Below, one piece after another: positions 1 to 5,795 of a stretch of DNA of 5,795 bases. Under the pieces are notes generated by a model. That model had not been told where the DNA came from. It saw only the letters and a list, made by a program, of their open reading frames with translations, and searched no databases. The stretch lies in NCBI GenBank assembly GCA_028718265.1, contig JAQUMG010000116.1, positions 1-5,795 of the forward strand. Reading direction: 5' to 3'. The stretch comes from Candidatus Omnitrophota bacterium. GTDB lineage: Bacteria; Omnitrophota; Koll11; JAHIPI01. The position numbers were made by a program, and so were the translations under genes. How positions within the stretch are numbered: position 1 is the first letter of the stretch; each line of letters begins with the position of its first letter.

Positions 1-159
1 CTAAAAGCCGACGGGTCTGCGTATAGATGTGGTTCCCATAAATCCCAATCATTGGGGAACCTGTTTGCGGGTAACTTTCAGTTGCTGGATAAGCCCATGC
101 CGTGCGATTCAGACTTTTGTCCCTGCAATGAATGGGCCGGCTTGTTAGTCGAGACGTGA
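1..159 (+). CDS. Radical SAM/SPASM protein, C-terminal end only (5' truncated by window edge)
   Basis: Reading from base 1 gives 52 codons and a TGA at 157-159; the start lies outside the window. The visible residues form the end of a SPASM domain, which binds auxiliary [4Fe-4S] clusters in radical SAM enzymes that act on peptides or sugars. Visible are an ADG turn (residues 3-5) with Gly5-x4-Cys10, then a GN pair (19-20), then Cys35-x4-Cys40-x-Cys42. The same pattern, with nearly the same spacing, occurs in the first half of the 625-residue protein at 3113-4990 (Gly234-x4-Cys239, then Cys263-x4-Cys268-x-Cys270), so the two are clear paralogues. The protein stops ten residues after its last Cys. 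The radical SAM core itself is not visible, so that part of the call rests on this paralogy. It is followed after 27 bases by the next gene on the same strand, probably in one operon. Confidence 0.85.
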   Translation, partial: LKADGSAYRCGSHKSQSLGNLFAGNFQLLDKPMPCDSDFCPCNEWAGLLVET

Positions 160-172
160 TGCGAGGTTAATC

Positions 173-178
173 AAAGGA
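173..178 (+). promoter_or_regulatory. Ribosome binding site for the 187-816 gene
   Basis: AAAGGA lies 8 bases before the ATG at 187, and a TGA in the same frame stands directly before that ATG (184-186). This supports 187 over the second in-frame ATG at 196. It is the best-placed Shine-Dalgarno-like sequence in the window. Confidence 0.6.
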
Positions 179-186
179 CAGACTGA

Positions 187-816
187 ATGAGTAAAATGCT
201 AAGCGGACTTGGAAGGGTCTTTGTGATCCTGACCGATGAACAAAATAAAATCTTGAGACGCTCCGTTCTTATTGTGGATAACGGTTATTACCCGCAGGAG
301 CACCTGCGCAGCGTTGTAGCGGAAACACAGAGGCGCATTCCGGCTTCCGAGGTCGCAATCCTTTCTTTTGAACATAGAAGAGGCTATCTTCAAGAAAATT
401 TTCCAGATATCAAAGCTGTCTTTCCGGGAAAATGGATTAGGCCGCAAAGATATAGTTTAGCCATTAAGTTGTTAATCCTAAGCAGAAGGGGTTACGATTT
501 TGTGGTTGTAATGTCTTTGGACAAGACGCCGATAATAGTTGCGTTATTGTTCATGAATGCACAGCTCTTTTTATATAATAGATGGAACGAATGGTATCTT
601 TTGAGATTCAGGAACCCTTGGGAGTTTTTAACATTCAGGGAAGGACAGGATATAGCTAAATATAGATCTCGAAACAGCCGGTTTATAAATTTATTTTTAT
701 TTATACCCAGACTCATTCTTCATGTTCTCGTATTCATATATTTAGCATCCTATAGTTTATTTCTTCTCTTTTATAGACTTTACAATATTATTAAAATCAG
801 GTTATTGAAGAAATAG
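187..816 (+). CDS. Membrane-anchored protein with GT9-like N-terminal half; function unknown
   Basis: The protein has 209 residues. The first ~140 look like an alpha/beta (Rossmann-like) domain: hydrophobic strands at about 27-31 (VLIVD), 56-60 and 104-110 alternate with helices, and a typical 'RRGYDFVVVMS' strand starts at 100. This order resembles the N-terminal half of family 9 (ADP-heptose type) glycosyltransferases, which usually exceed 300 residues. The second, nucleotide-sugar-binding half is absent. Instead, residues about 168-196 form a long hydrophobic segment rich in Phe, Leu, Ile and Tyr, followed by a basic tail ending in KK, so a C-terminal membrane anchor with the tail in the cytoplasm is likely. 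No catalytic motif was recognised. It sits between two radical SAM genes, 16 bases before the next one. The glycosyltransferase relation is a fold-level impression; it could be a non-catalytic scaffold or an unrelated envelope protein. Confidence 0.85.
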   Translation: MSKMLSGLGRVFVILTDEQNKILRRSVLIVDNGYYPQEHLRSVVAETQRRIPASEVAILSFEHRRGYLQENFPDIKAVFPGKWIRPQRYSLAIKLLILSRRGYDFVVVMSLDKTPIIVALLFMNAQLFLYNRWNEWYLLRFRNPWEFLTFREGQDIAKYRSRNSRFINLFLFIPRLILHVLVFIYLASYSLFLLFYRLYNIIKIRLLKK

Positions 817-832
817 AACAAGAGAAGCGACT

Positions 833-1891
833 ATGGAAACCGATGTCCGGCAGTTTAGCTCCGATAAAATATTAAAGCATCTGGATCGCGTTAATGAATG
901 GCTCGAGGGACTTAATCCCCCGCCGGTTACCGTTGAGCTGGACATGACAAATTTATGCAACCATAAGTGCCCCGAGTGCGTAGTTAACTATTTCAGAGTC
1001 GCCGATAAAAGCGCGCTTTCAGGCGTTACCGCTAAATCCATCATTAGACAATTAGCGAGAGCCAAGGTGAGGGGGTTGATATTCACGGGAGGCGGAGAGC
1101 CGCTTTGCAACCCCCATACCTTATCGGCCGTGGAATTGGCGAAGACTAGCGGGTTAGACGTAGGCTTTATCACCAACGGCGCGCTCTTAAATCAAAAGAT
1201 AGCAGGGGCTTTATTAGAGAGCTGCACTTGGATTAGGGTATCTCTGGATGCCGGCTCGCCGCGGGCGTTTCAGTCTACCCACGGCATGAATGATAGTGAG
1301 TTCCGTAAGGTCGTTGATAATATCGGGGTTTTGACAGGTCTCAAGAGAAAAATGAAAAACAGATGCACCGTAGGCGTCGGCTTTCTTACCTGTGATTATA
1401 CGACTACCGATATGGAGAAGGCGGCGGCATTGAGTAAAAGGATGGGCGTTGATTACCTGCAGTTTAGGCCGATGCAGATCCATAGAGGTGGAAAATTTGG
1501 GTATCATTGGTTAGACGTGCAGGCCAATATAAAAAAGTGCCTAAGATATTCCGGAAATGGTTTCCAGGTGCTTTATTCCAAACACAAATATGATATGGCC
1601 CACGACCCGCGTTTCGGCAGGCATTATCGGAAATGTTACGGGCATCAATTCGCGACGGTAGTAGCTGCGGATGCCAAGATGTATCTTTGTTGCCACACCC
1701 GCGGATACAAAAAATACTGTATCGGAGACCTGAAAAAAGATTCTTTTAAGAAAATCTGGAATTCCAAGAGGAGAAAAACGGTAGCCAAAAGGATTGATTT
1801 TAAGGACTGCATTCCTTTATGCCGCGATAATACTTTTAATCAGATACTGTGGAATATAAAACAAAACAGGGAGCACGTGAATTTTCTATAG
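833..1891 (+). CDS. Radical SAM enzyme with C-terminal SPASM-like domain
   Basis: The protein has 352 residues and is complete. The radical SAM core starts with a canonical CX3CX2C motif (Cys42, Cys46, Cys49) that binds the [4Fe-4S] cluster which cleaves S-adenosylmethionine. A GGGEP motif at 86-90 contacts the SAM amino group. 'SLDAGS' follows near 137, as in many SPASM-type enzymes. The C-terminal part carries further cysteines suited to an auxiliary cluster: Cys268-x17-Cys286-Cys287, Cys296, and Cys326-x3-Cys330. The first pair keeps SPASM spacing (C-X12-[G]-X4-C), but the usual Gly is Ala281. A conserved-looking 'GDL...IW' segment lies at 298-309. The short N-terminal extension (1-32) is predicted helical. 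GAGAAG at 822-827, 5 bases before the ATG, is a weak ribosome site. Family knowledge allows peptide or carbohydrate substrates; the substrate here is not determined. Neighbouring envelope-type genes favour a surface glycan or lipid-linked compound, which is inference. Confidence 0.93.
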   Translation: METDVRQFSSDKILKHLDRVNEWLEGLNPPPVTVELDMTNLCNHKCPECVVNYFRVADKSALSGVTAKSIIRQLARAKVRGLIFTGGGEPLCNPHTLSAVELAKTSGLDVGFITNGALLNQKIAGALLESCTWIRVSLDAGSPRAFQSTHGMNDSEFRKVVDNIGVLTGLKRKMKNRCTVGVGFLTCDYTTTDMEKAAALSKRMGVDYLQFRPMQIHRGGKFGYHWLDVQANIKKCLRYSGNGFQVLYSKHKYDMAHDPRFGRHYRKCYGHQFATVVAADAKMYLCCHTRGYKKYCIGDLKKDSFKKIWNSKRRKTVAKRIDFKDCIPLCRDNTFNQILWNIKQNREHVNFL

Positions 1892-1898
1892 CAATCTC

Positions 1899-3116
1899 AT
1901 GAAACGGCATAGTAACCCAGGAAATAAATTCTTGGTTATCAAGACAGTATCGGGTTATGTATTAAAAGGGTTTATTAGCGCAGCAGTTTTTTTAATAATT
2001 TTAGAAGCGGCACTGCAGATAACCGGGACAGCATATCTAAGATTAAAATATACAATTAAAAACCCGGAAGCGCTAAAGGACGATTCTTTACGCATAATGT
2101 TTATAGGGGATTCCTGGACGCAGGGGGCTGACGCAGCCCCGGGGCCGGGATATGTAATGCTGGTGACGCAAGAATTGAACCGCCTTTACCCTGTTAAAAG
2201 CATCCAGGTATATAATTTTGCCTTAGGCAGCACGAATTCATCGCAGGCAATACATCAGTTTTTAGACAACTATCGCAATATAAAACCCGATATATTGGTG
2301 GTTTTGACAGGGGCAAATAACGGATGGAATACCCAAGATATTATAACCGCCCGCAAGCGCATTAGAAACGGGATAATTAATTATAATGAGCTGGAAAACA
2401 CTAGTTTTGCCGAACAGTCCGCCAACTTTTTTAAAAAATTGAAGATCGCAAAGTTATATAACTTGATTTCGTACAATATATTTTATAAATCCCAGGAAAT
2501 CAAGATTCCCCTGCCCGACAATGAATACCTTCTTGGTTACCATAAAATTTTTAATGCTACCAGGGATCCAGAAAAAGCAAGATTATATTTAATAAATAAC
2601 TATAAGGAAAATACGACTGATTACAATGATCTTTATAAAGCAACGCGGCATTCCTTTGGAGGCGACATAGAAAAAACCTTAAATTATTTAAAAAATAAAA
2701 ACATGCTCAAACTTAATTTGATTAGCGAGAAAATAGATATAAAGAAGGATAGAACCAGTCGGTCTCTTCATTTGAAAATCCTGGAAGAGAATCTGACGGA
2801 TTTGAAAGACCTGTGCGACCAGGAAGGCATAATAATGGTTGTAGAGAATTATCCTTATAATAGTATGCAGTTTAGAGCTGTCAACGATGCCCTCGGCAGA
2901 ATATCTTCAAGGATAAATGCAGTCTATGTAAATCATTACGGGTATTTCAAGGATAAAGTTGGCTATGAAGAATGGGATAAGGTTATGACTAAGTCGCACG
3001 TTAATTATAAAGGTCACGAGTATATGGCGGACAATCTGGTTGAGATATTGAGGGCTGCTATTGCTACTCAAAAGAGAAGCAAAAAAGATAGGGAGAATAT
3101 GAATTCTGAAAAATGA
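1899..3116 (+). CDS. Membrane-anchored SGNH/GDSL-type hydrolase-like protein
   Basis: The protein has 405 residues. One hydrophobic helix at about 20-42 follows a basic start, so it is probably an N-in anchor with the domain outside the cytoplasm. The SGNH blocks are visible: block I as GDSW (70-73, nucleophile Ser72), block II around Gly110 (ALGSTNSS), block III as GANN (138-141), and block V with His367 (SHVNYKGH). The family usually has Asp three residues before this His; here it is Thr364, so the Ser-His-Asp triad may be incomplete. Related enzymes remove or transfer acyl groups on polysaccharides and lipids. A long, Lys- and Asn-rich insertion of about 150 residues (150-300) separates blocks III and V. 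The start is 7 bases after the previous stop without a good ribosome site, so translation is probably coupled. The last 4 bases overlap the next start (ATGA). This gene looks more AT-rich than its neighbours by eye. Confidence 0.9.
   Translation: MKRHSNPGNKFLVIKTVSGYVLKGFISAAVFLIILEAALQITGTAYLRLKYTIKNPEALKDDSLRIMFIGDSWTQGADAAPGPGYVMLVTQELNRLYPVKSIQVYNFALGSTNSSQAIHQFLDNYRNIKPDILVVLTGANNGWNTQDIITARKRIRNGIINYNELENTSFAEQSANFFKKLKIAKLYNLISYNIFYKSQEIKIPLPDNEYLLGYHKIFNATRDPEKARLYLINNYKENTTDYNDLYKATRHSFGGDIEKTLNYLKNKNMLKLNLISEKIDIKKDRTSRSLHLKILEENLTDLKDLCDQEGIIMVVENYPYNSMQFRAVNDALGRISSRINAVYVNHYGYFKDKVGYEEWDKVMTKSHVNYKGHEYMADNLVEILRAAIATQKRSKKDRENMNSEK
2124..2145 (+). repeat. GC-rich inverted repeat inside the SGNH hydrolase gene
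   Basis: GGGGCTG (2124-2130) and CAGCCCC (2134-2140) are perfect inverted copies around a 3-base loop. A second, overlapping perfect palindrome, GCCCCGGGGC, occupies 2136-2145, so two alternative hairpins compete. The stretch encodes the residues just after the GDSW motif (QGADAAPGPG) in an otherwise AT-rich gene. No T-run follows, so it does not look like an intrinsic terminator. It may be only a consequence of Gly, Ala and Pro codons. Confidence 0.5.
3091..3116 (+). promoter_or_regulatory. Translational coupling region with ATGA stop/start overlap
   Basis: The stop of the SGNH gene and the start of the tandem radical SAM gene share ATGA at 3113-3116. GGGAGA at 3091-3096 is 16 bases before that ATG, too far for a normal site. 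It is only 2 bases before an in-frame internal ATG of the upstream gene (3099), which is five codons from the stop. Ribosomes ending the upstream gene probably restart directly at 3113. Confidence 0.5.
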
Positions 3117-4990
3117 AACGCGGCCCCCTGAACAATAGATTGCATGCGGCTTGGGAGATTTTTTATAGGTGTAATTATAGGTGTCCCTATTGTTTTTTCT
3201 ACGAGAGTTGGGCAGACCGCAGGATAAGCTATAAGCATGTACCAGCTGAGAAATGGATTGAATGCTGGGACAGAGTTTATGATAGATACGGGAGTGTAAA
3301 TATCTGTATATCCGGCGGAGAGCCGTTTATCTATCCCGGCTTTATGAAGATAGTCGCCGAGCTGTCCAAGAGACACGCGCTGACGATTGTGACCAATTTA
3401 TCATGGGAAACCGAGATATTTGTTAATACAGTATTTCCTCAAAGAGTGGCTATTCATCCGAGTTTGCACCCCTTGTTTGCCGATTTAGGAATTTTTAAGA
3501 GTAAATTAAGACGCTTAAGAGAGAAGGGATTTGATGCTACGCCGACATGCGTAGGCTATCCTCCCCTATTGAAAAAAGCCTTAGATATTAAGAAAGAATT
3601 AGAAAACGATAGATTTGGCTTGGTGGTTTCTCCGTTTTCTGGGGTGTACAATGGGATTCTGTATCCCCAGGGATATACTGATGAGGAGAGGCGTCTTGTA
3701 GGCATGCTCTCTGTAGATGACCCTAAGATGAAAAAATACCAGTTGGAAAAAGCTCCTACTAAAGGGAAATTGTGCAGCGCCGGGCAGGCATATATAAGGG
3801 TTCATCCGGATGGTGACATTTTCCGTTGTGCGCATGCTATTAAACCGATGGGCAATATTCTAACTGATGATTTTAGCCTTTTGAAAGAACCGCAACCTTG
3901 TGAAGCGAATTCCTGTGAATGCGGGAATGAGCTGGTACACGTTATCGACGATAAAACGACTAAATCAGAGAACATTTTAAGCGTTGACTCCTCATTTGTC
4001 AGGAAAGAACTAATAGTCGGTGGATACCCCTATCGTTTGCGCGTGGAAATATCTAATGCCTGCAATTTAAGATGTACGTCTTCAAAAGAGGCTTTCAGCA
4101 GATGTCCGCAGTGGGAGATTAACAATGCGGCTCCTGTTTTGATGTCATTTGATTTTTTTAAAAAGATTGCGGATGAGACTGGACGGTATCTTACCCATGC
4201 CGAACTTTATAATTACGGCGAGCCTTTCATGAATCCCCGCGCCGTTGATATGATACGTTACCTTAAGCAGATAAATCCAGAGGTTATTATTGAGATGCAT
4301 ACGAACGGGCATTATTTTAAGACTGAGAAGAAAAGAGAAGATATTATCAATTCAGGTTTAGATATTTTGTCGTTTTCTGTAGACGGTATCACCCAAGAGG
4401 TATATGAGAAGTATCGTATCGGCGGGGATTTAGAGACGGTGCTTAGAGCTATCAGGGGAATCTGCGCTTTGAAAAAATCGATGAATATGCTGAAACCAAG
4501 GGTGATTTTTCAATTTATCGTATTTGAGCATAACTTCCATGAAGCGCCGAAGGTCGAAGAATTTGCCAAAGAGTTAGGGGCGGATGAGGTGGCTTTAAAG
4601 ACCGATATCTTTAACCTCAGGCCCGAATTGAAGATTTCGCACGCGGATATCTATAGCGCTGTCGTCGGCCTTCAAAGCAAGGATAGCAGAGACAATTTTT
4701 TTAAGAAGGACGAAGATGCCGGCCGTCAGTTTTGCGATTTTCCTTGGGTTTATCCGACTATTCTTGCGGACGGCCGGGTAGTTATCTGTTGCCGGGATGG
4801 GCGTTATGAAAGTCTTGTCGGGGCAATCGGGGGTAGAACTTTAATCCAGGTATGGAATAACGAGGCAGCCCAGGAATTCCGCAGGAGATTCTTGGAAGAA
4901 GATACCAAACCCTACCCCTGTTCTCTATGCGAATGTAGGCCGAAAAATAATAGTATCACTGTGGGTGAAAAATGCAGTTGCCGGAATTGA
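3113..4990 (+). CDS. Tandem fusion of two radical SAM/SPASM modules
   Basis: The protein has 625 residues, about twice a usual radical SAM/SPASM enzyme, and contains two modules. Module 1 (about 10-275): canonical CX3CX2C (Cys20, Cys24, Cys27), GGEP (68-71), and a SPASM domain with Cys221-X12-Gly234-X4-Cys239 and then Cys263-x4-Cys268-x-Cys270. It is paralogous to the protein ending at position 159. A linker covers about 276-305. Module 2 (about 306-625): strand 'RVEISNACNLRC' with Cys317 and Cys321, but the third expected Cys (324) is Ser, and the next Cys is 331. It then has NYGEPF (367-372) in place of GGEP, 'HTNGH' (396-400), 'SVDG' (422-425), and a full SPASM domain: Cys541-X12-Gly554-X4-Cys559, Cys560, Cys603-x2-Cys606-x-Cys608, and a terminal Cys621-x-Cys623. 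Module 2 resembles SPASM enzymes with a 'YGEPF' motif. The start overlaps the upstream stop by ATGA. The two modules might act in sequence on one substrate, or module 2 might be a binding domain. The substrate is unknown. Confidence 0.93.
   Translation: MKRGPLNNRLHAAWEIFYRCNYRCPYCFFYESWADRRISYKHVPAEKWIECWDRVYDRYGSVNICISGGEPFIYPGFMKIVAELSKRHALTIVTNLSWETEIFVNTVFPQRVAIHPSLHPLFADLGIFKSKLRRLREKGFDATPTCVGYPPLLKKALDIKKELENDRFGLVVSPFSGVYNGILYPQGYTDEERRLVGMLSVDDPKMKKYQLEKAPTKGKLCSAGQAYIRVHPDGDIFRCAHAIKPMGNILTDDFSLLKEPQPCEANSCECGNELVHVIDDKTTKSENILSVDSSFVRKELIVGGYPYRLRVEISNACNLRCTSSKEAFSRCPQWEINNAAPVLMSFDFFKKIADETGRYLTHAELYNYGEPFMNPRAVDMIRYLKQINPEVIIEMHTNGHYFKTEKKREDIINSGLDILSFSVDGITQEVYEKYRIGGDLETVLRAIRGICALKKSMNMLKPRVIFQFIVFEHNFHEAPKVEEFAKELGADEVALKTDIFNLRPELKISHADIYSAVVGLQSKDSRDNFFKKDEDAGRQFCDFPWVYPTILADGRVVICCRDGRYESLVGAIGGRTLIQVWNNEAAQEFRRRFLEEDTKPYPCSLCECRPKNNSITVGEKCSCRN
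4061..4105 (+). other. Non-canonical cluster motif CX3CX9C in module 2 of the tandem radical SAM protein
   Basis: Codons 317-331 read Cys-x3-Cys-x9-Cys. The position where the third SAM-cluster cysteine is expected (324) is TCA, Ser, two base changes from a Cys codon. The frame is open on both sides and the rest of the module is well preserved, so a frameshift is unlikely. Whether Cys331 takes over as third ligand cannot be decided from sequence. Confidence 0.75.
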
Positions 4991-5009
4991 ATTACAAATT
5001 TAAACGATA

Positions 5010-5795
5010 ATGAGGTCCGGGCAATCAGAAAACAAGGCGCTTAACGAAAAAGAATATGTTGCCCGAAAAGACATTCTGCAATCCGGTCCTAGCAACATAA
5101 TTTTATGCTCAACTTATAAATGTAATATGAGTTGTATTTTTTGCTTGGGGAGAGGTCAAGACCCCGATTTCAACTGCGATATTTATAAAAAAATTTTCGA
5201 AAATAAATTACGCCGGTTTTTAGAAAATGCTACGGATATCTGTTTTACGGGATGGGGAGAATTCCTATTATGGCCCGGGGCAGCGGACTTCTTAGGTTAT
5301 CTTAACGAGCATTTCCCCGAAGCAAACAAGATTCTTACCACTAACGGCACCCCCTTGTCGGAAGCCATGGCGAGCAAGATGATAATCGGAAATTATACGG
5401 TACAGGTCTCCTTACATACATCTGATGCGCTTATCCATAGGTCGCTTACGCATTCCGATTTTTTTGAGCAGATTGTCATGAATCTGGACAATTTGATTCT
5501 GCTAAGAAACGAGAACAGTTGCCATTCAAAATTATGGATAGTCTTGATGTTCCTTGTAACCTCATTAAATATTGAAAATTTACCTGATTTTGTGGATTTT
5601 GCAGGATTGCGCGGGGTAAACGAGGTATTTTGTAACTATATAACTATTTTTTTGCCTGAGCAGATTGGGTTGTCATGTTTTTTCTCGCCCCAGAACACTA
5701 ACCGGATATTTGATGAAGCGCAAAAGAGGGCTCAAAGATATAATATGCGCTTAAATCTGCCTCCTCGGTTTGGCCTAACAGACGGCATGCAGCGA
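5010..5795 (+). CDS. Radical SAM enzyme, N-terminal part (3' truncated by window edge)
   Basis: An open frame of 262 codons runs from ATG 5010 to the window end without a stop. An in-frame TAA at 5001-5003 lies just upstream, so this is the only normal start, although no clear ribosome site precedes it. Residues 38-45 hold a canonical CX3CX2C motif (Cys38, Cys42, Cys45) within 'KCNMSCIFC', typical of a radical SAM core. The SAM-contact motif is GWGEF (81-85), with Phe where Pro is usual. 'TTNGTPL' (110-116) and 'VSLHT' (133-137) fit the following strands of the partial TIM barrel. The residues from about 205 ('FCNYITIFLP', then 'TNRIFDEA') resemble the region before the SPASM domain of 'GWGEP' type enzymes, so a C-terminal SPASM domain probably lies beyond the window. 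Its similarity to the other radical SAM proteins here is limited to the motifs. It begins 19 bases after the tandem gene, likely in the same operon. Confidence 0.9.
   Translation, partial: MRSGQSENKALNEKEYVARKDILQSGPSNIILCSTYKCNMSCIFCLGRGQDPDFNCDIYKKIFENKLRRFLENATDICFTGWGEFLLWPGAADFLGYLNEHFPEANKILTTNGTPLSEAMASKMIIGNYTVQVSLHTSDALIHRSLTHSDFFEQIVMNLDNLILLRNENSCHSKLWIVLMFLVTSLNIENLPDFVDFAGLRGVNEVFCNYITIFLPEQIGLSCFFSPQNTNRIFDEAQKRAQRYNMRLNLPPRFGLTDGMQR

Noticed and set aside
160..186. Possible precursor peptide gene or promoter in the largest gap
   Set aside because: Only 27 bases are available; they hold a ribosome site but no -35/-10 pair and no small frame.
199..716. Open frames on the - strand (199-447 and 492-716)
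   Set aside because: They lie wholly within the well-supported gene at 187-816, lack recognisable motifs and ribosome sites, and are shadows of its codon pattern.
988..1507. Open frames on the - strand (988-1176 and 1214-1507)
   Set aside because: They oppose the radical SAM gene at 833-1891, whose motifs are intact; no independent coding evidence.
3164..3184. Direct repeat TATAGGTGT, two copies 3 bases apart
   Set aside because: It encodes Tyr-Arg-Cys twice as part of the CX3CX2C motif; the repeat is explained by the protein sequence and is too short to call a repeat element.
3068..3835. Open frames on the - strand (3068-3376 and 3599-3835)
   Set aside because: They oppose the start and first module of the tandem radical SAM gene and show no protein-like motif.
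4991..5009. Possible intrinsic terminator after the tandem radical SAM gene
   Set aside because: The 19-base AT-rich gap has no stem-loop or T-run, and the next gene starts directly after it.
1..5795. CRISPR arrays, tRNA or rRNA genes, insertion sequences
   Set aside because: No regularly spaced repeats, cloverleaf-like segments, transposase motifs or terminal inverted repeats were seen; nearly every base is in a protein-coding frame.

Overview
This window is a tightly packed, single-strand gene cluster from a bacterium with moderate, slightly AT-rich base composition. The organism cannot be named from the sequence. The mix of several SPASM-type radical SAM enzymes, a membrane-anchored SGNH hydrolase and a short GT9-like protein, with weak Shine-Dalgarno sites, resembles gene clusters of uncultivated Omnitrophota-like bacteria. 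That assignment is inference and weak.

Layout (all + strand): (1) 1-159, the 3' end of a radical SAM/SPASM protein; (2) 187-816, a 209-residue protein with a Rossmann-like, GT9-like N-terminal region and a C-terminal membrane segment; (3) 833-1891, a complete radical SAM enzyme with a C-terminal SPASM-like cysteine domain; (4) 1899-3116, an SGNH/GDSL-type hydrolase with one N-terminal membrane helix; (5) 3113-4990, a 625-residue protein with two complete radical SAM/SPASM modules in tandem; (6) 5010-5795, the 5' part of another radical SAM enzyme, running off the window. The gaps are 27, 16, 7, -4 and 19 bases, so the genes are probably co-transcribed. No promoter, terminator, RNA gene, mobile element or CRISPR array was seen, and there is no gene-free stretch longer than 27 bases.

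The window thus holds five radical SAM modules in four genes, with two genes that look like cell-envelope or glycan functions. The most economical reading is a pathway in which SPASM-type radical SAM enzymes modify a sugar, lipid-linked or peptide substrate that is then handled at the membrane by the hydrolase. The substrate is unknown, and no precursor peptide gene fits in the gaps.

The most notable points are: the tandem fusion at 3113-4990; the close match of its first module to the separate gene that ends at position 159, with the end of that gene aligning to the linker of the fusion; the non-canonical cluster motif (CX3CX9C instead of CX3CX2C) in the second module; and the apparent loss of the catalytic Asp in the SGNH hydrolase.
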